DNA from: an uncultured Bacilli bacterium
GTDB lineage: Bacteria; Bacillota_I; Bacilli_A; RF39; UBA660
DNA length: 32,532 nucleotides
Direction: 5' to 3'
Assembly: GCA_944358405.1 (NCBI GenBank)
Contig: CALVQX010000020.1
Span: 1 to 32,532 of the forward strand
Positions 8,440 through 16,584 of this stretch are shown one piece after another. How positions within the stretch are numbered: position 1 is the first letter of the stretch; every line of letters starts with the position of its first letter. The position numbers were made by a program, and so were the translations under genes. The notes under the pieces are model-generated. The model was not told the origin of the DNA and searched no databases. It worked only from the letters and a program-made list of their open reading frames with translations.

Positions 8440-9036
8440 ATGAATCAAGTGAAAGATCTAAAAGTTTATGAGGGGATGTTAATTGTTGTTGATATGGTGA
8501 ATGGATTTGTGGAGGAAGGCGTTTTACATGATAAAAATATTAAAAAAATTATTCCAAGGCAGATTGAACTGATTAAAGAAGCTCATGATAAAAATCATTT
8601 AGTTATTTTTGTTAAGGATGCACATGATGAAGATGCAGTGGAATTTCGGCGCTTTGGTAATACAAAACATTGCATCAGAGGTACAAGAGAAGCGGAAGTG
8701 GTTGAGGAATTAAAAACATTTGAAGAAATGGATGATACGATTTCAATTGAAAAAAACTCAACAAGTTTTATGGAATCTTTAGAATTTAGAAGGGTTGCTG
8801 CAAATACACCAAATATAAAAACAGTAGATGTTGTTGGTTGTTGTACAGATATTTGCGATTTTAATGGAATTATGGGACTTGCAAATTACTATGATGAATG
8901 GAATCGAGATGTTGAAATTGCAGTACATGAAGATGCCATCGCAACTTACAATGAAGAAGAAAGAGGCGAATATGTAGAGGCGGCTAAGTTATTGATGAAG
9001 CAACAGGGAATACAGTTAGTAAAGAAAATTTCGTAA
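8440..9036 (+). CDS. pncA: Nicotinamidase / isochorismatase-family cysteine hydrolase
   Basis: Probably converts nicotinamide to nicotinate, the first step of deamidating NAD salvage. The 198-aa protein has the isochorismatase-fold catalytic triad: Asp18 in IVVDMVNGF, Lys in SIEKNSTSF and Cys in VVGCCTDICDF. Length agrees with short bacterial nicotinamidases. SD GAGGAG precedes ATG 8440. It is the first gene after a near-consensus promoter whose -10 box lies in an operator-like palindrome, and pncB follows 54 bp later. That context favours nicotinamidase over other cysteine hydrolases of the family. Cytoplasmic. Confidence 0.88.
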   Translation: MNQVKDLKVYEGMLIVVDMVNGFVEEGVLHDKNIKKIIPRQIELIKEAHDKNHLVIFVKDAHDEDAVEFRRFGNTKHCIRGTREAEVVEELKTFEEMDDTISIEKNSTSFMESLEFRRVAANTPNIKTVDVVGCCTDICDFNGIMGLANYYDEWNRDVEIAVHEDAIATYNEEERGEYVEAAKLLMKQQGIQLVKKIS

Positions 9037-9050
9037 TTTTTTTAAAATAT

Positions 9051-9073
9051 GATATTAATAATTTATTAAAAAG
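9051..9073. promoter_or_regulatory. RBS-proximal operator-like element upstream of pncB
   Basis: GATATTAA-N7-TTAAAAAG, preceded by TTTTTTAAAAT and followed at once by the SD-like AAAGGAAGAG of pncB. Same layout as the other elements in the region; left arm identical to the pncA promoter site. Confidence 0.55.
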
Positions 9074-9089
9074 AAAGGAAGAGATAAAA

Positions 9090-10574
9090 ATGAAAAAGGA
9101 AAATTTAACATTATTAACTGATTTATATGAATTGACTATGATGAAAGGATATCATGATATTAAAAATGAGGAAAGAGTGGTGTTTGATGTCTTTTACCGT
9201 AGTAATCCATCAAAGGGAGGATATGCAATTTGTGCAGGTTTAGAACAGGTCATTGAATATATCAAAAACTTACATTTTGAAAAAGAAGATATTGATTATT
9301 TAAGAGAGTTAGAAATTTTTGATGAGGGATTCTTAAAATATTTAGAAGATTTTAAATTTACAGGGAATATCTATGCGATGGAAGAAGGAACGGTAGTATT
9401 TCCAATGGAACCATTATTAAAGGTAGAAGCACCTATTATAGAGGCTCAATTAGTGGAGACTGCTATCTTAAACATGATTAATCATCAAAGTTTAATAGCA
9501 ACGAAAGCATCTAGGGTTTGCCATGCAGCAGAAGGAGAAGGCGTCATGGAATTTGGATTAAGAAGAGCACAGGGGCCTGATGCTGGAACTCTTGGAGCAA
9601 GAGCTGCAATGATCGGGGGATGTTGTGCTACAAGTAATGTATTATGTGGCAAAGAGTTTGATGTTCCAGTTGCTGGAACTCATGCTCATAGCTGGATTAT
9701 GAGTTTTCCTACAGAATATGAAGCATTTAAAAAATATGCCGAACTTTTTCCAAACAATGCTACACTTTTAGTCGATACTTACGATACATTAAATTCTGGA
9801 GTCCCTAATGCTATAAAAGTATTTAAAGAATTACAAGAACAAGGGAAAATGCCTAAAAAATATGGAATTCGTCTAGATAGTGGAGACCTAGCATATCTTT
9901 CTAAACAAGCAAGGAAGATGTTAGATGAAGCAGGATTTTTCGATGCAACTATTTGTGCCTCTAATGACTTAGATGAATATCTAATTGAATCATTAAAAAG
10001 CCAAGGTGCCAAAATTAATTTATGGGGAGTAGGAACTAGTCTGATTACTTCCCGTGATTGTCCAAGTTTTGGAGGAGTATATAAATTGGCTGCGATTAAA
10101 AAAGAAGGAGAAATAATTCCAAAAATCAAATTAAGCGAAGATCGTGTGAAAATTACGAATCCTGGGGATAAGCAAGTGTATCGTTTTTATGATAAAGAAA
10201 CGGGAAAAATTAAAGGAGATATGATTGGATTTGTTGATGAAGAGTACAAAGAAGATCAAAAAATACTTTTGTTTGATCCTGTAGATACATGGAAAAAGAC
10301 AGAATTAATACCTGGTAGTTATACGGTAAGAAAGTTATTACAACCAATCTTTATTGATGGAAAGTGTATTTATGAAAGTCATCCAGTAATGCAAATTAGA
10401 GATTATTGTACGAAGGAAAAAGGAACATTAAGTGATGAAAATAAGAGATTTTTAAATCCACATCCAGTCCATGTTGACCTAAGTTATCCATTATGGGAGT
10501 TAAAAAATAAAATGATCGAAGAAGAAAGAACAAAAAAGGAAAATAGTAAAGTATTTAGGAAGGAAATACATTAA
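9090..10574 (+). CDS. pncB: Nicotinate phosphoribosyltransferase
   Basis: Joins nicotinate to PRPP, with ATP hydrolysis, to give NaMN. The 494-aa protein starts LLTDLYELTMMKGY, the typical N-terminus of the family, and contains the GTHAHSW segment with the phosphorylated His, plus EFGLRRAQGPDAG and RLDSGDLAYLSKQAR, which form the phosphoribosyl/nicotinate site. Length matches the long bacterial PncB type. It follows pncA by 54 bp containing an operator-like element, and nudF follows two bases after its stop codon, so they form one transcription unit. Confidence 0.96.
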   Translation: MKKENLTLLTDLYELTMMKGYHDIKNEERVVFDVFYRSNPSKGGYAICAGLEQVIEYIKNLHFEKEDIDYLRELEIFDEGFLKYLEDFKFTGNIYAMEEGTVVFPMEPLLKVEAPIIEAQLVETAILNMINHQSLIATKASRVCHAAEGEGVMEFGLRRAQGPDAGTLGARAAMIGGCCATSNVLCGKEFDVPVAGTHAHSWIMSFPTEYEAFKKYAELFPNNATLLVDTYDTLNSGVPNAIKVFKELQEQGKMPKKYGIRLDSGDLAYLSKQARKMLDEAGFFDATICASNDLDEYLIESLKSQGAKINLWGVGTSLITSRDCPSFGGVYKLAAIKKEGEIIPKIKLSEDRVKITNPGDKQVYRFYDKETGKIKGDMIGFVDEEYKEDQKILLFDPVDTWKKTELIPGSYTVRKLLQPIFIDGKCIYESHPVMQIRDYCTKEKGTLSDENKRFLNPHPVHVDLSYPLWELKNKMIEEERTKKENSKVFRKEIH

Positions 10575-10576
10575 AA

Positions 10577-11227
10577 ATGAGAAAAGAAAAATTGGAACAA
10601 TTACAAGATTATATTAGGAAGTTACGAACAGTTAAAAAGACCTTAGTTTCATCGGAATGTGTGTATGACAAGGATAAGAAATTTCTTAAGGAAAAAGAAT
10701 TTATAAATATTGAAAAATATATAGTGGAATTAGGAAATGGAATGATAATTCCAAGAGAAAAGATATTAAAAGGTGGAGGAGATAAGAGTGCCGTAATCAT
10801 TATGGCTGTAACCAAAGATAATAATATAGTTTTAGTAGTACAATCAAGAAGTAGCACTCATGAATCGGTATGTGTAGAATTTCCAGCAGGGTATATAGAA
10901 GAAGGGGAGAGTCCAGAGGATGGAGCGAAAAGAGAAATGCTAGAAGAGACGGGATATGTTCCCAGGGAAATGATTTATTTGGATAAATTTTATCAAGATC
11001 AATCTTGTGGGGTTTGTGCTTATAATTACAGTTATTTGGCATTAGGATGTGAAAAGATGCAAGAACAAAATTTAGATGATAATGAAGCAATTCGATATTT
11101 TGAATGTAGTATAGATGAAGTTATGGAGTTAGTAGAGAAAGGCTATATTACAGATATCCAAACAAAATATACCCTAAATCTTGCAAAAGCATATATCTAT
11201 CAAAGAGAAAAACATGGAAAGATATAA
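10577..11227 (+). CDS. NudF-like Nudix hydrolase (ADP-ribose pyrophosphatase)
   Basis: A 216-aa Nudix protein, likely splitting ADP-ribose into AMP and ribose-5-phosphate. The Nudix box is intact: Gly in FPAGYIEEGE, Glu eight residues on, then REMLEETGY (GX5EX7REUXEEXGU), within about residues 110-135. The N-terminal part (residues 1-70) resembles the dimerisation strand region of ADPR hydrolases. It sits in the pncA-pncB operon, where ribose-5-phosphate recovered from ADP-ribose could feed Prs. In NrtR systems ADP-ribose is also the signal, so the enzyme could help switch the regulon off. Substrate is inferred from similarity and context. SD AGGAAGGA, start ATG 10577. Confidence 0.85.
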   Translation: MRKEKLEQLQDYIRKLRTVKKTLVSSECVYDKDKKFLKEKEFINIEKYIVELGNGMIIPREKILKGGGDKSAVIIMAVTKDNNIVLVVQSRSSTHESVCVEFPAGYIEEGESPEDGAKREMLEETGYVPREMIYLDKFYQDQSCGVCAYNYSYLALGCEKMQEQNLDDNEAIRYFECSIDEVMELVEKGYITDIQTKYTLNLAKAYIYQREKHGKI

Positions 11228-12034
11228 AAATAGAAAAAGAAAAAATCCTAGTTTTGCCAATATTAATTTACAGGGACCATGTAATTATCAATGCTATTTT
11301 TGTTTAGGTAGAGATATTTCTCTTGGAGCTTGTCAAAACTATTTAAATAAACATTTTTCTACTTGGAAGAACTTGGATAAATATTTAGAAAAATGTAAGA
11401 AAGCGGGAATTAAAAAAATATATTTGACAGGTCAAAATACGGATCCATTATTATATAACTATTTACAAGAGTTGATAGATTATTTAAAAGAACAAAATTT
11501 TTTGGTAGGGATAAGAACTAACGGCGTTCTTGCTTTAGAAAAAATGGATATTATCAATAGTTTAAACGATGAAGTGGGATTATCGATTCATAGTTTAACG
11601 AAAGAAATTAATAAAAAGATAACAAATCATAGTATGATTCCTAATTGGGATAAGATTATAAGAAAAATAAAAGTGCCTTTAAGGATAGCAATTGTAATTA
11701 CTAGGCATAATAAAAATGAAATTTTAAATTTGATTAAATTCTTTTCCAAATATAAAAATATTCATTATATTCAATTACGTTGCATTGCAACAGATGAAAG
11801 ATATGATGAATTAAAAGAAGATATTCTTTGTTATCAAGAAGTGACAAATCAAATTATAGAAAAGTTTTCATATATTAGAGATTATTATACGGCATCAATA
11901 TATGATATTTATGGAATAGAAGTATGCCTGTGGCGGACTGTTGCAACACAATTAACAGTTATAATTATTTTACAGATGGAATAATTTCTACAAATTACTT
12001 TGTGGTGGAAGGGTATAAAAGAGAGTCAAAGTGA
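11214..12034 (+). pseudogene. Radical-SAM protein with probable single-base frameshift
   Basis: The 256-aa ORF 11214-11984 overlaps the end of nudF and carries the radical-SAM 4Fe-4S motif as CNYQCYFC, with a TGQNTDPLL region and a typical TIM-barrel pattern. A TTG at 11181 is in frame but ATG 11214 looks better. The C-terminus reads TVATQLTVIIILQME. Losing one base near 11946-11950 is suspected, because the -1 frame continues as INSYNYFTDGIISTNYFVVEGYKRESK to the TGA at 12032-12034, which looks like a natural end of this kind of protein. So the gene is either inactivated, making a truncated product, or affected by a homopolymer-like sequencing error (the local sequence is CAACACAA). Its substrate is unknown; it lies between nudF and nadE in the NAD operon. 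Confidence 0.72.
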
Positions 12035-12069
12035 TAATTTTTTGATAAAATAAAAAAGGAGAGATATAA

Positions 12070-14001
12070 GTGAAAGAATATGGATTTATCAGAGTAGGTG
12101 CTATTGTAAATCAATTGTCATTAGCCAACCCTTTTAAAAATGCGGAAGAAATAATTAAGGAGATCAAAAAAGCAGAACAATTAGGTGTTTCTATTGTAGC
12201 AACCCCAGAATTATCTTTAACTGGATATACTTGTGGTGATTTATTTTTACAAGATAGATTACTAGAAGATAGCCAAAAAGCATTACAAAGAGTATTAGAG
12301 GAAACGAAGAATTTAGATATTACTTCTATTTTGGGGATGCCCGTTCGTTGCGATAATCAATTGTTTAATTGTGCTGTTGTGATCAATCAAGGTAATATTT
12401 TGGGAATTGTTCCAAAAACTTATATTCCAAATTATCAGGAGTTCTATGAAGGAAGATGGTTCTCTTCTTCAGAAAAACTAGTTAGTAAGGAAATTGCTAT
12501 TTTCGGACAGAAAGTACCAATTTCTACGAATTTATTATTTCAAGATCGAAAGATGAAAGAAATTACTTTTGCGATTGATATTTGTGAGGATCTTTGGACG
12601 GTAATTCCGCCAAGTGATTATCACACATTAGCTGGGGCAACGATCGTTTTTAATTTATCTAGTAGTAACGAACTGATCGGAAAACAAGAATATCGCAAAA
12701 ATTTAGTATCGATGCAATCAGCGAAGAGTATTTCTGCTTATGTTTATGTATCTAGTGGCATGATGGAGTCTAGTTCTGATCTTTTATTTGGTGGAGCTAG
12801 TATGATTTATGAAAACGGTTCTATGCTAGCAGAAAATAAACGATTTGCAATAGAAAGTAATATAATTACTGCGGATATTGATGTATTAAAATTGGCAAAT
12901 GATAGAAGAAAAAATCGAAGTTATATGGGCCCTAGCGAGAAGAAGGAGCATCAAACTGTTTCTTTTGATGTCAAAGATACGATTCATACGTTGCAAAGAG
13001 AGTATAAAACATATCCATTCGTGCCAACGAATGAGCAAGAAAGAAAGAAAAGATGCGAAGAGATTATTGAGATTCAATCTAGTGCTCTTGCAAGAAGATT
13101 ACTTCAACTTGGAAATCCGAAGTGTATTATAGGAATGTCAGGAGGTCTAGATTCTACACTTGCTTATCTAGTGATTGTGAGAGCATTTGAAAAATTAAAA
13201 AGAGAGATGAAAGATATTATTGGTATTACTATGCCTGGTTTTGGTACTACAGATAGAACCTATCAAAATGCAATCAATTTAGTGAAAGAATATGGAGCAA
13301 CTTTAAAAGAGGTTAGTATCAAAGAAGCAGCACTACTTCATATGAGGGATATTGGTCTACCGGAAGAGGATCGAAGCATTACTTATGAAAATATTCAAGC
13401 AAGAGAACGTACCCAAATATTAATGGATGTTGCGAATATGGAAGGTGGATTAGTGATTGGTACGGGCGATTTATCAGAACTTGCTCTAGGCTGGTGTACT
13501 TATAATGGAGATCATATGAGTATGTATGCGGTTAATACCTCTATTCCCAAAACATTGGTTCGTTACTTAGTAAGATGGGTTGCAGATACTGCGGATGGAA
13601 AGAAAAAAGAAATTTTAAATGATATTCTAGAAACACCAATCTCTCCAGAACTTTTACCTCCAGATGAGGCAGGTAACATCTTACAGAAGACGGAATCTAG
13701 TATTGGGCCTTATGTATTACATGACTTTTTTCTTTATCATTTCCTACGTTATGGTGCTACACCCAAGAAGATTTATGTATTAGCTAAGCATACGTTTCAA
13801 GACAGTTTTTCTGATTCTGAGATCAAGAAATGGTTGAAAGTATTTATTAGACGGTTCTTTACACAACAATTTAAAAGAAATTGTATTCCAGATGGAGTCA
13901 AAGTTGGTAGTATTAGTCTATCTCCTAGAGGAGATTTACGAATGCCAAGTGATGCTAGCTATGAAATATGGTTGCAAGAATTAGAAGATTTACAAAATTA
14001 G
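12070..14001 (+). CDS. nadE: Glutamine-dependent NAD synthetase
   Basis: Catalyses the last step to NAD, NaAD + glutamine + ATP. At 643 aa it is the two-domain type. The N-terminal carbon-nitrogen hydrolase (about residues 1-280) supplies ammonia and shows Glu in ATPELSLTGY, Lys in VPKTYIPNYQEFYEGR and Cys in AIDICEDLW. The C-terminal synthetase has the PP-loop GMSGGLDSTLAY (about residue 355) and VIGTGDLSELALGW. The start is GTG at 12070 with AAAAGGAGAG upstream. Layout resembles the long bacterial NadE seen in Mycobacterium. It has only a faint AT-rich resemblance to the operator elements upstream and is probably cotranscribed. Confidence 0.96.
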   Translation: MKEYGFIRVGAIVNQLSLANPFKNAEEIIKEIKKAEQLGVSIVATPELSLTGYTCGDLFLQDRLLEDSQKALQRVLEETKNLDITSILGMPVRCDNQLFNCAVVINQGNILGIVPKTYIPNYQEFYEGRWFSSSEKLVSKEIAIFGQKVPISTNLLFQDRKMKEITFAIDICEDLWTVIPPSDYHTLAGATIVFNLSSSNELIGKQEYRKNLVSMQSAKSISAYVYVSSGMMESSSDLLFGGASMIYENGSMLAENKRFAIESNIITADIDVLKLANDRRKNRSYMGPSEKKEHQTVSFDVKDTIHTLQREYKTYPFVPTNEQERKKRCEEIIEIQSSALARRLLQLGNPKCIIGMSGGLDSTLAYLVIVRAFEKLKREMKDIIGITMPGFGTTDRTYQNAINLVKEYGATLKEVSIKEAALLHMRDIGLPEEDRSITYENIQARERTQILMDVANMEGGLVIGTGDLSELALGWCTYNGDHMSMYAVNTSIPKTLVRYLVRWVADTADGKKKEILNDILETPISPELLPPDEAGNILQKTESSIGPYVLHDFFLYHFLRYGATPKKIYVLAKHTFQDSFSDSEIKKWLKVFIRRFFTQQFKRNCIPDGVKVGSISLSPRGDLRMPSDASYEIWLQELEDLQN

Positions 14002-14036
14002 AAATTGCAGTATAATAATAAATCAGGAGGAGTTCT

Positions 14037-14912
14037 ATGGAAGTAAAAGAATATAGTCAATATACTCAAGAAGAAAAAGAAGAGATATTAATGCACTGGT
14101 TTCATTATTATGGAAAAGAGTGTTATTTAGTAGAAGAATTAGAGCAATTTCAAATGCTTGTAAAAGAGCATAACAATGAAGTGTTTATCCTTGCAGTTCT
14201 GAGTTATATTCATGGTGATGCTACTCATTCTATTTTAGAGGCTTTGAGACAAAATAAACTAGATCAATTATTTCAAATGATATCGGATCATACTGGTTCT
14301 ATGAATTCTAACAAAGGGTATGCAGCCATGTTTCATCATGCGATGCATCAGTTTATTGAAGAAGTGGTAGAGAGCTATAATCATCCGAAAGCAGATGTTC
14401 CATTTCGAGAAGAAGAGTTAAAAAAACAGGTTCAAAAAATTCAGACTCTACAAGAAGAAAATAAGAAGTTAAATTCGGAAAGAGTAGTAGATACTTTTAG
14501 AGCATGTTTATTTACAGAAGAAGAAATTCAAGATAATAAGCCAACGGAAGAATATACTAGCGTTACCGGAGTACAAGCAACGGTAATTTTCAATACGGAA
14601 AGATTAAATCAGCATAAAAAGGATATTAATGAAATGGTAGACTTAATAGCCAATATTGAACAAGGATCACATTTTTTTGATTTATGTGTTACAAAGTCAG
14701 GAAGAATTTGGACAGGGGAACATGGGATAGTTGATCAATTAATGATTTTAGGTCTAGCAACAGAAGTGTTAGAAGTTCCATTTCATGTACCAAGAGAATT
14801 ATGGGGATCTGTATTTCCAGAAGGACTACCTTATGTAATTAAAAATCCTACTATGGTAGATAAAAAAGTAGTGGGAAATCTTCCAGAGTATTTTCCGACA
14901 AAAAGAAAATAG
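14037..14912 (+). CDS. Unknown 291-aa protein in NAD operon
   Basis: I do not recognise this family. SD CAGGAGGAG precedes ATG 14037, so it is well translated. It is soluble. The first 110 residues look helical with aromatic and His-rich patches (FHYYG, MFHHAMHQF). A coiled-coil-like segment follows at about 125-150 (EELKKQVQKIQTLQEENKK), then a beta-rich C-terminal half with RIWTGEHGIVDQLMILG and PRELWGSVFPEGLPY. It lies 35 bp after nadE on the same strand and ends 58 bp before the methylthiotransferase-like gene. Its place in the cluster suggests, but does not show, a NAD-linked role. Confidence 0.75.
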   Translation: MEVKEYSQYTQEEKEEILMHWFHYYGKECYLVEELEQFQMLVKEHNNEVFILAVLSYIHGDATHSILEALRQNKLDQLFQMISDHTGSMNSNKGYAAMFHHAMHQFIEEVVESYNHPKADVPFREEELKKQVQKIQTLQEENKKLNSERVVDTFRACLFTEEEIQDNKPTEEYTSVTGVQATVIFNTERLNQHKKDINEMVDLIANIEQGSHFFDLCVTKSGRIWTGEHGIVDQLMILGLATEVLEVPFHVPRELWGSVFPEGLPYVIKNPTMVDKKVVGNLPEYFPTKRK

Positions 14913-14927
14913 GGAGATTTCTTTTTT
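14876..14927 (+). terminator. Weak terminator/attenuator-like hairpin before the methylthiotransferase-like gene
   Basis: GAAATCTTCC (14876-14885) can pair with GGGAGATTTC (14912-14921), one G-U pair, with a 26-base loop and then TTTTTT. The long loop makes it uncertain. Confidence 0.35.
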
Positions 14928-14934
14928 AAAATTA

Positions 14935-14957
14935 GATATTAATATTTTGTTAAAAAG
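14935..14957. promoter_or_regulatory. RBS-proximal operator-like element upstream of the methylthiotransferase-like gene
   Basis: GATATTAA-N7-TTAAAAAG, preceded by TTTTTTAAAAT and followed by AAGGAAGG. Its arms are identical to those of the pncB element. Confidence 0.55.
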
Positions 14958-14970
14958 GAAGGAAAAGAAG

Positions 14971-16023
14971 ATGAAAGAAATAAAAAATATTTTTGGAGAA
15001 GGTATTTTATATGAAGAGGGGGATTTAGAAGGGAAAATTTATGCAACTAGTGCTGCATGCATGTCTGTATGGAGTGATATGCTATCTTTTGCAAATCAGG
15101 ATCCAAAGCGATTTGTCATGGATCCTCAGGATGCGGATACGATTGTAGTTTTAGGATGTCAAGTAACAGATTTAGCAGTTTTAAATGATCTAGAAGTAGC
15201 AAAAAAACTACATGATGCAACGAATAAGAACATATTTATTGGAGGTTGTCTTGCTCAAAGAATGGATATACCACTACCAGAGTATATGAAAAGATTAGAT
15301 GTTGTTAGAGTAGTAGGACAAGAATTAGAAGATAGAAGTTTAGTTCATTATGAAAAGCCATTTTGGGTACCAGATTTTAAAGAAAGCAAAGATAATTTAA
15401 AGGATGGGAATTTATTTAGAAATTATTATCCATTAAAGATTGGCGCTGGGTGTCATGGCAAATGTAAATATTGTACCATTCGGCATACTAGAGGAGATGG
15501 ATATGAGATGGTACCAGAAGAACAAATCGAAGAATTTTTAAATCATGACCATGTTGTTTTAACATCAGATAGTCCTACGGTATCTCAAGTAAAAGCTTGG
15601 TGTAGAATTGCTAAAGAATGTAATAAGGAAATATCAATTCGAAATATAGAGCCACAGAACTTAATTCAATGCAAAGAAGAACTATTAGAGTTAGCAGATA
15701 GGAAATTATTAGATATTGTTCATTGCCCTGTACAAAGTTTTGATCCTGAATTATTAAAAGCAATGAATAGAAATGTATCTAAAACGAAGGAGGCAGTAGA
15801 ATTATTACATGAATTAAAAGAAAAAGAAGTCGTAACTGCAACCAATATCATCATTGACTATACAGTAGATGGAAAACTATATCCAAATTTCGATATAGAA
15901 AAATTAAGAGAAAACTTCGATTATTATTCTTGGAATCCTTATTTTGATGGTAATTTTGATATGGATAGAGCAAAGCAAAGATTTAAAAAATATATTACAA
16001 AGGAAAAAGTAACTCAAAAATAA
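14971..16023 (+). CDS. Methylthiotransferase-like radical-SAM protein without TRAM domain
   Basis: A 350-aa protein with the architecture of MiaB/RimO enzymes. The N-terminal UPF0004-like domain has three Cys in recognisable settings (SAACMS, VVLGCQVTDLA, IGGCLAQRM), which would hold an auxiliary 4Fe-4S cluster. The radical-SAM motif is CHGKCKYC, followed by IRHTRGDGYEMVPEEQIEE, as in MiaB relatives. Canonical family members are longer (about 430-450 aa) and end in a TRAM RNA-binding domain; this one stops after the barrel, so the target may not be tRNA. Start ATG 14971 has GGAAGG upstream; an operator-like element precedes it. A bidirectional terminator overlaps its end. Fold call is firm; the substrate is unknown. 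Confidence 0.82.
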   Translation: MKEIKNIFGEGILYEEGDLEGKIYATSAACMSVWSDMLSFANQDPKRFVMDPQDADTIVVLGCQVTDLAVLNDLEVAKKLHDATNKNIFIGGCLAQRMDIPLPEYMKRLDVVRVVGQELEDRSLVHYEKPFWVPDFKESKDNLKDGNLFRNYYPLKIGAGCHGKCKYCTIRHTRGDGYEMVPEEQIEEFLNHDHVVLTSDSPTVSQVKAWCRIAKECNKEISIRNIEPQNLIQCKEELLELADRKLLDIVHCPVQSFDPELLKAMNRNVSKTKEAVELLHELKEKEVVTATNIIIDYTVDGKLYPNFDIEKLRENFDYYSWNPYFDGNFDMDRAKQRFKKYITKEKVTQK

Positions 16024-16037
16024 TGAGTTACTTTTTC
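16003..16037. terminator. Bidirectional terminator between convergent genes
   Basis: GAAAAAGTAACTC (16003-16015) pairs perfectly with GAGTTACTTTTTC (16025-16037) around a 9-base loop, with A and T tracts on both sides. It overlaps both stop codons. Confidence 0.85.
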
Positions 16038-16540
16038 ATCTGAATTTGATAAACTTTTACTTCTTTTACACGATCGATTTGATATAAAGAAGTATCTTTA
16101 GGAACGATTCCATCATAGATTAAAATTCCACCATTTTTAATAGCAATACGTTGTGAGTAAATATTATCGGGCAAAGTAGATATCAAAATCCCTTCTTTCG
16201 TGGCATGGGAATTTTCTTGTAGTACTTCTTTTAAAAGCGAAAGACTTTGTGTACCGTATCCTAGGTGCCTAAATGAATCATAAATCATGTAATCGACATT
16301 ACCACCATAGAAAAACTCATCATATAGCATTGCTTGAAAACCAATTTCTCCAATCTGTTCTAAAGAATCATTTTTAACAATATCAAAAGATAAAAAAGCG
16401 GAGGTGGTAATATTATCATTTCCATCATTAGGTAACAATCCAATTTTATTATTCGTAATGATAGGATGGTAGTCTTCCTTCATAATTATAGTTGGTTTGC
16501 TTATTGTTTTTTGATTGATATAATCATAAAAGTTTTGCAT
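16028..16540 (-). CDS. GNAT-family acetyltransferase-like protein
   Basis: A 170-aa protein starting MQNFYDYINQK at 16540, with AAGGAGG upstream on the minus strand; the longer frame overlapping the upstream gene has no SD. The middle and C-terminal part fit the GNAT fold: a strand EIGFQAMLYDE, then the acetyl-CoA loop around YDSFRHLGYGTQSLSLL (R/Q-x-x-G-x-G/A-like, HLGYGT), and a strand followed by SQRIAIKNGG resembling the usual S..a..N.GF. Substrate unknown. It is read opposite to the flanking NAD genes and follows the unknown 320-aa gene by 44 bp, so the two may be an operon. Confidence 0.72.
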   Translation of the reverse strand: MQNFYDYINQKTISKPTIIMKEDYHPIITNNKIGLLPNDGNDNITTSAFLSFDIVKNDSLEQIGEIGFQAMLYDEFFYGGNVDYMIYDSFRHLGYGTQSLSLLKEVLQENSHATKEGILISTLPDNIYSQRIAIKNGGILIYDGIVPKDTSLYQIDRVKEVKVYQIQMKK

Positions 16541-16584
16541 GGAAAACCTCCTTTTGTAAAGTTTTATATTATCCTTTTTATTTA

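Noticed and set aside
8364-8440. NAD+ riboswitch (class I or II) in the pncA leader
   Set aside because: The leader has a simple 8-bp 5' hairpin and AT-rich sequence only; I cannot fit the conserved cores of known NAD+ riboswitches to it, and a protein operator explains the promoter.
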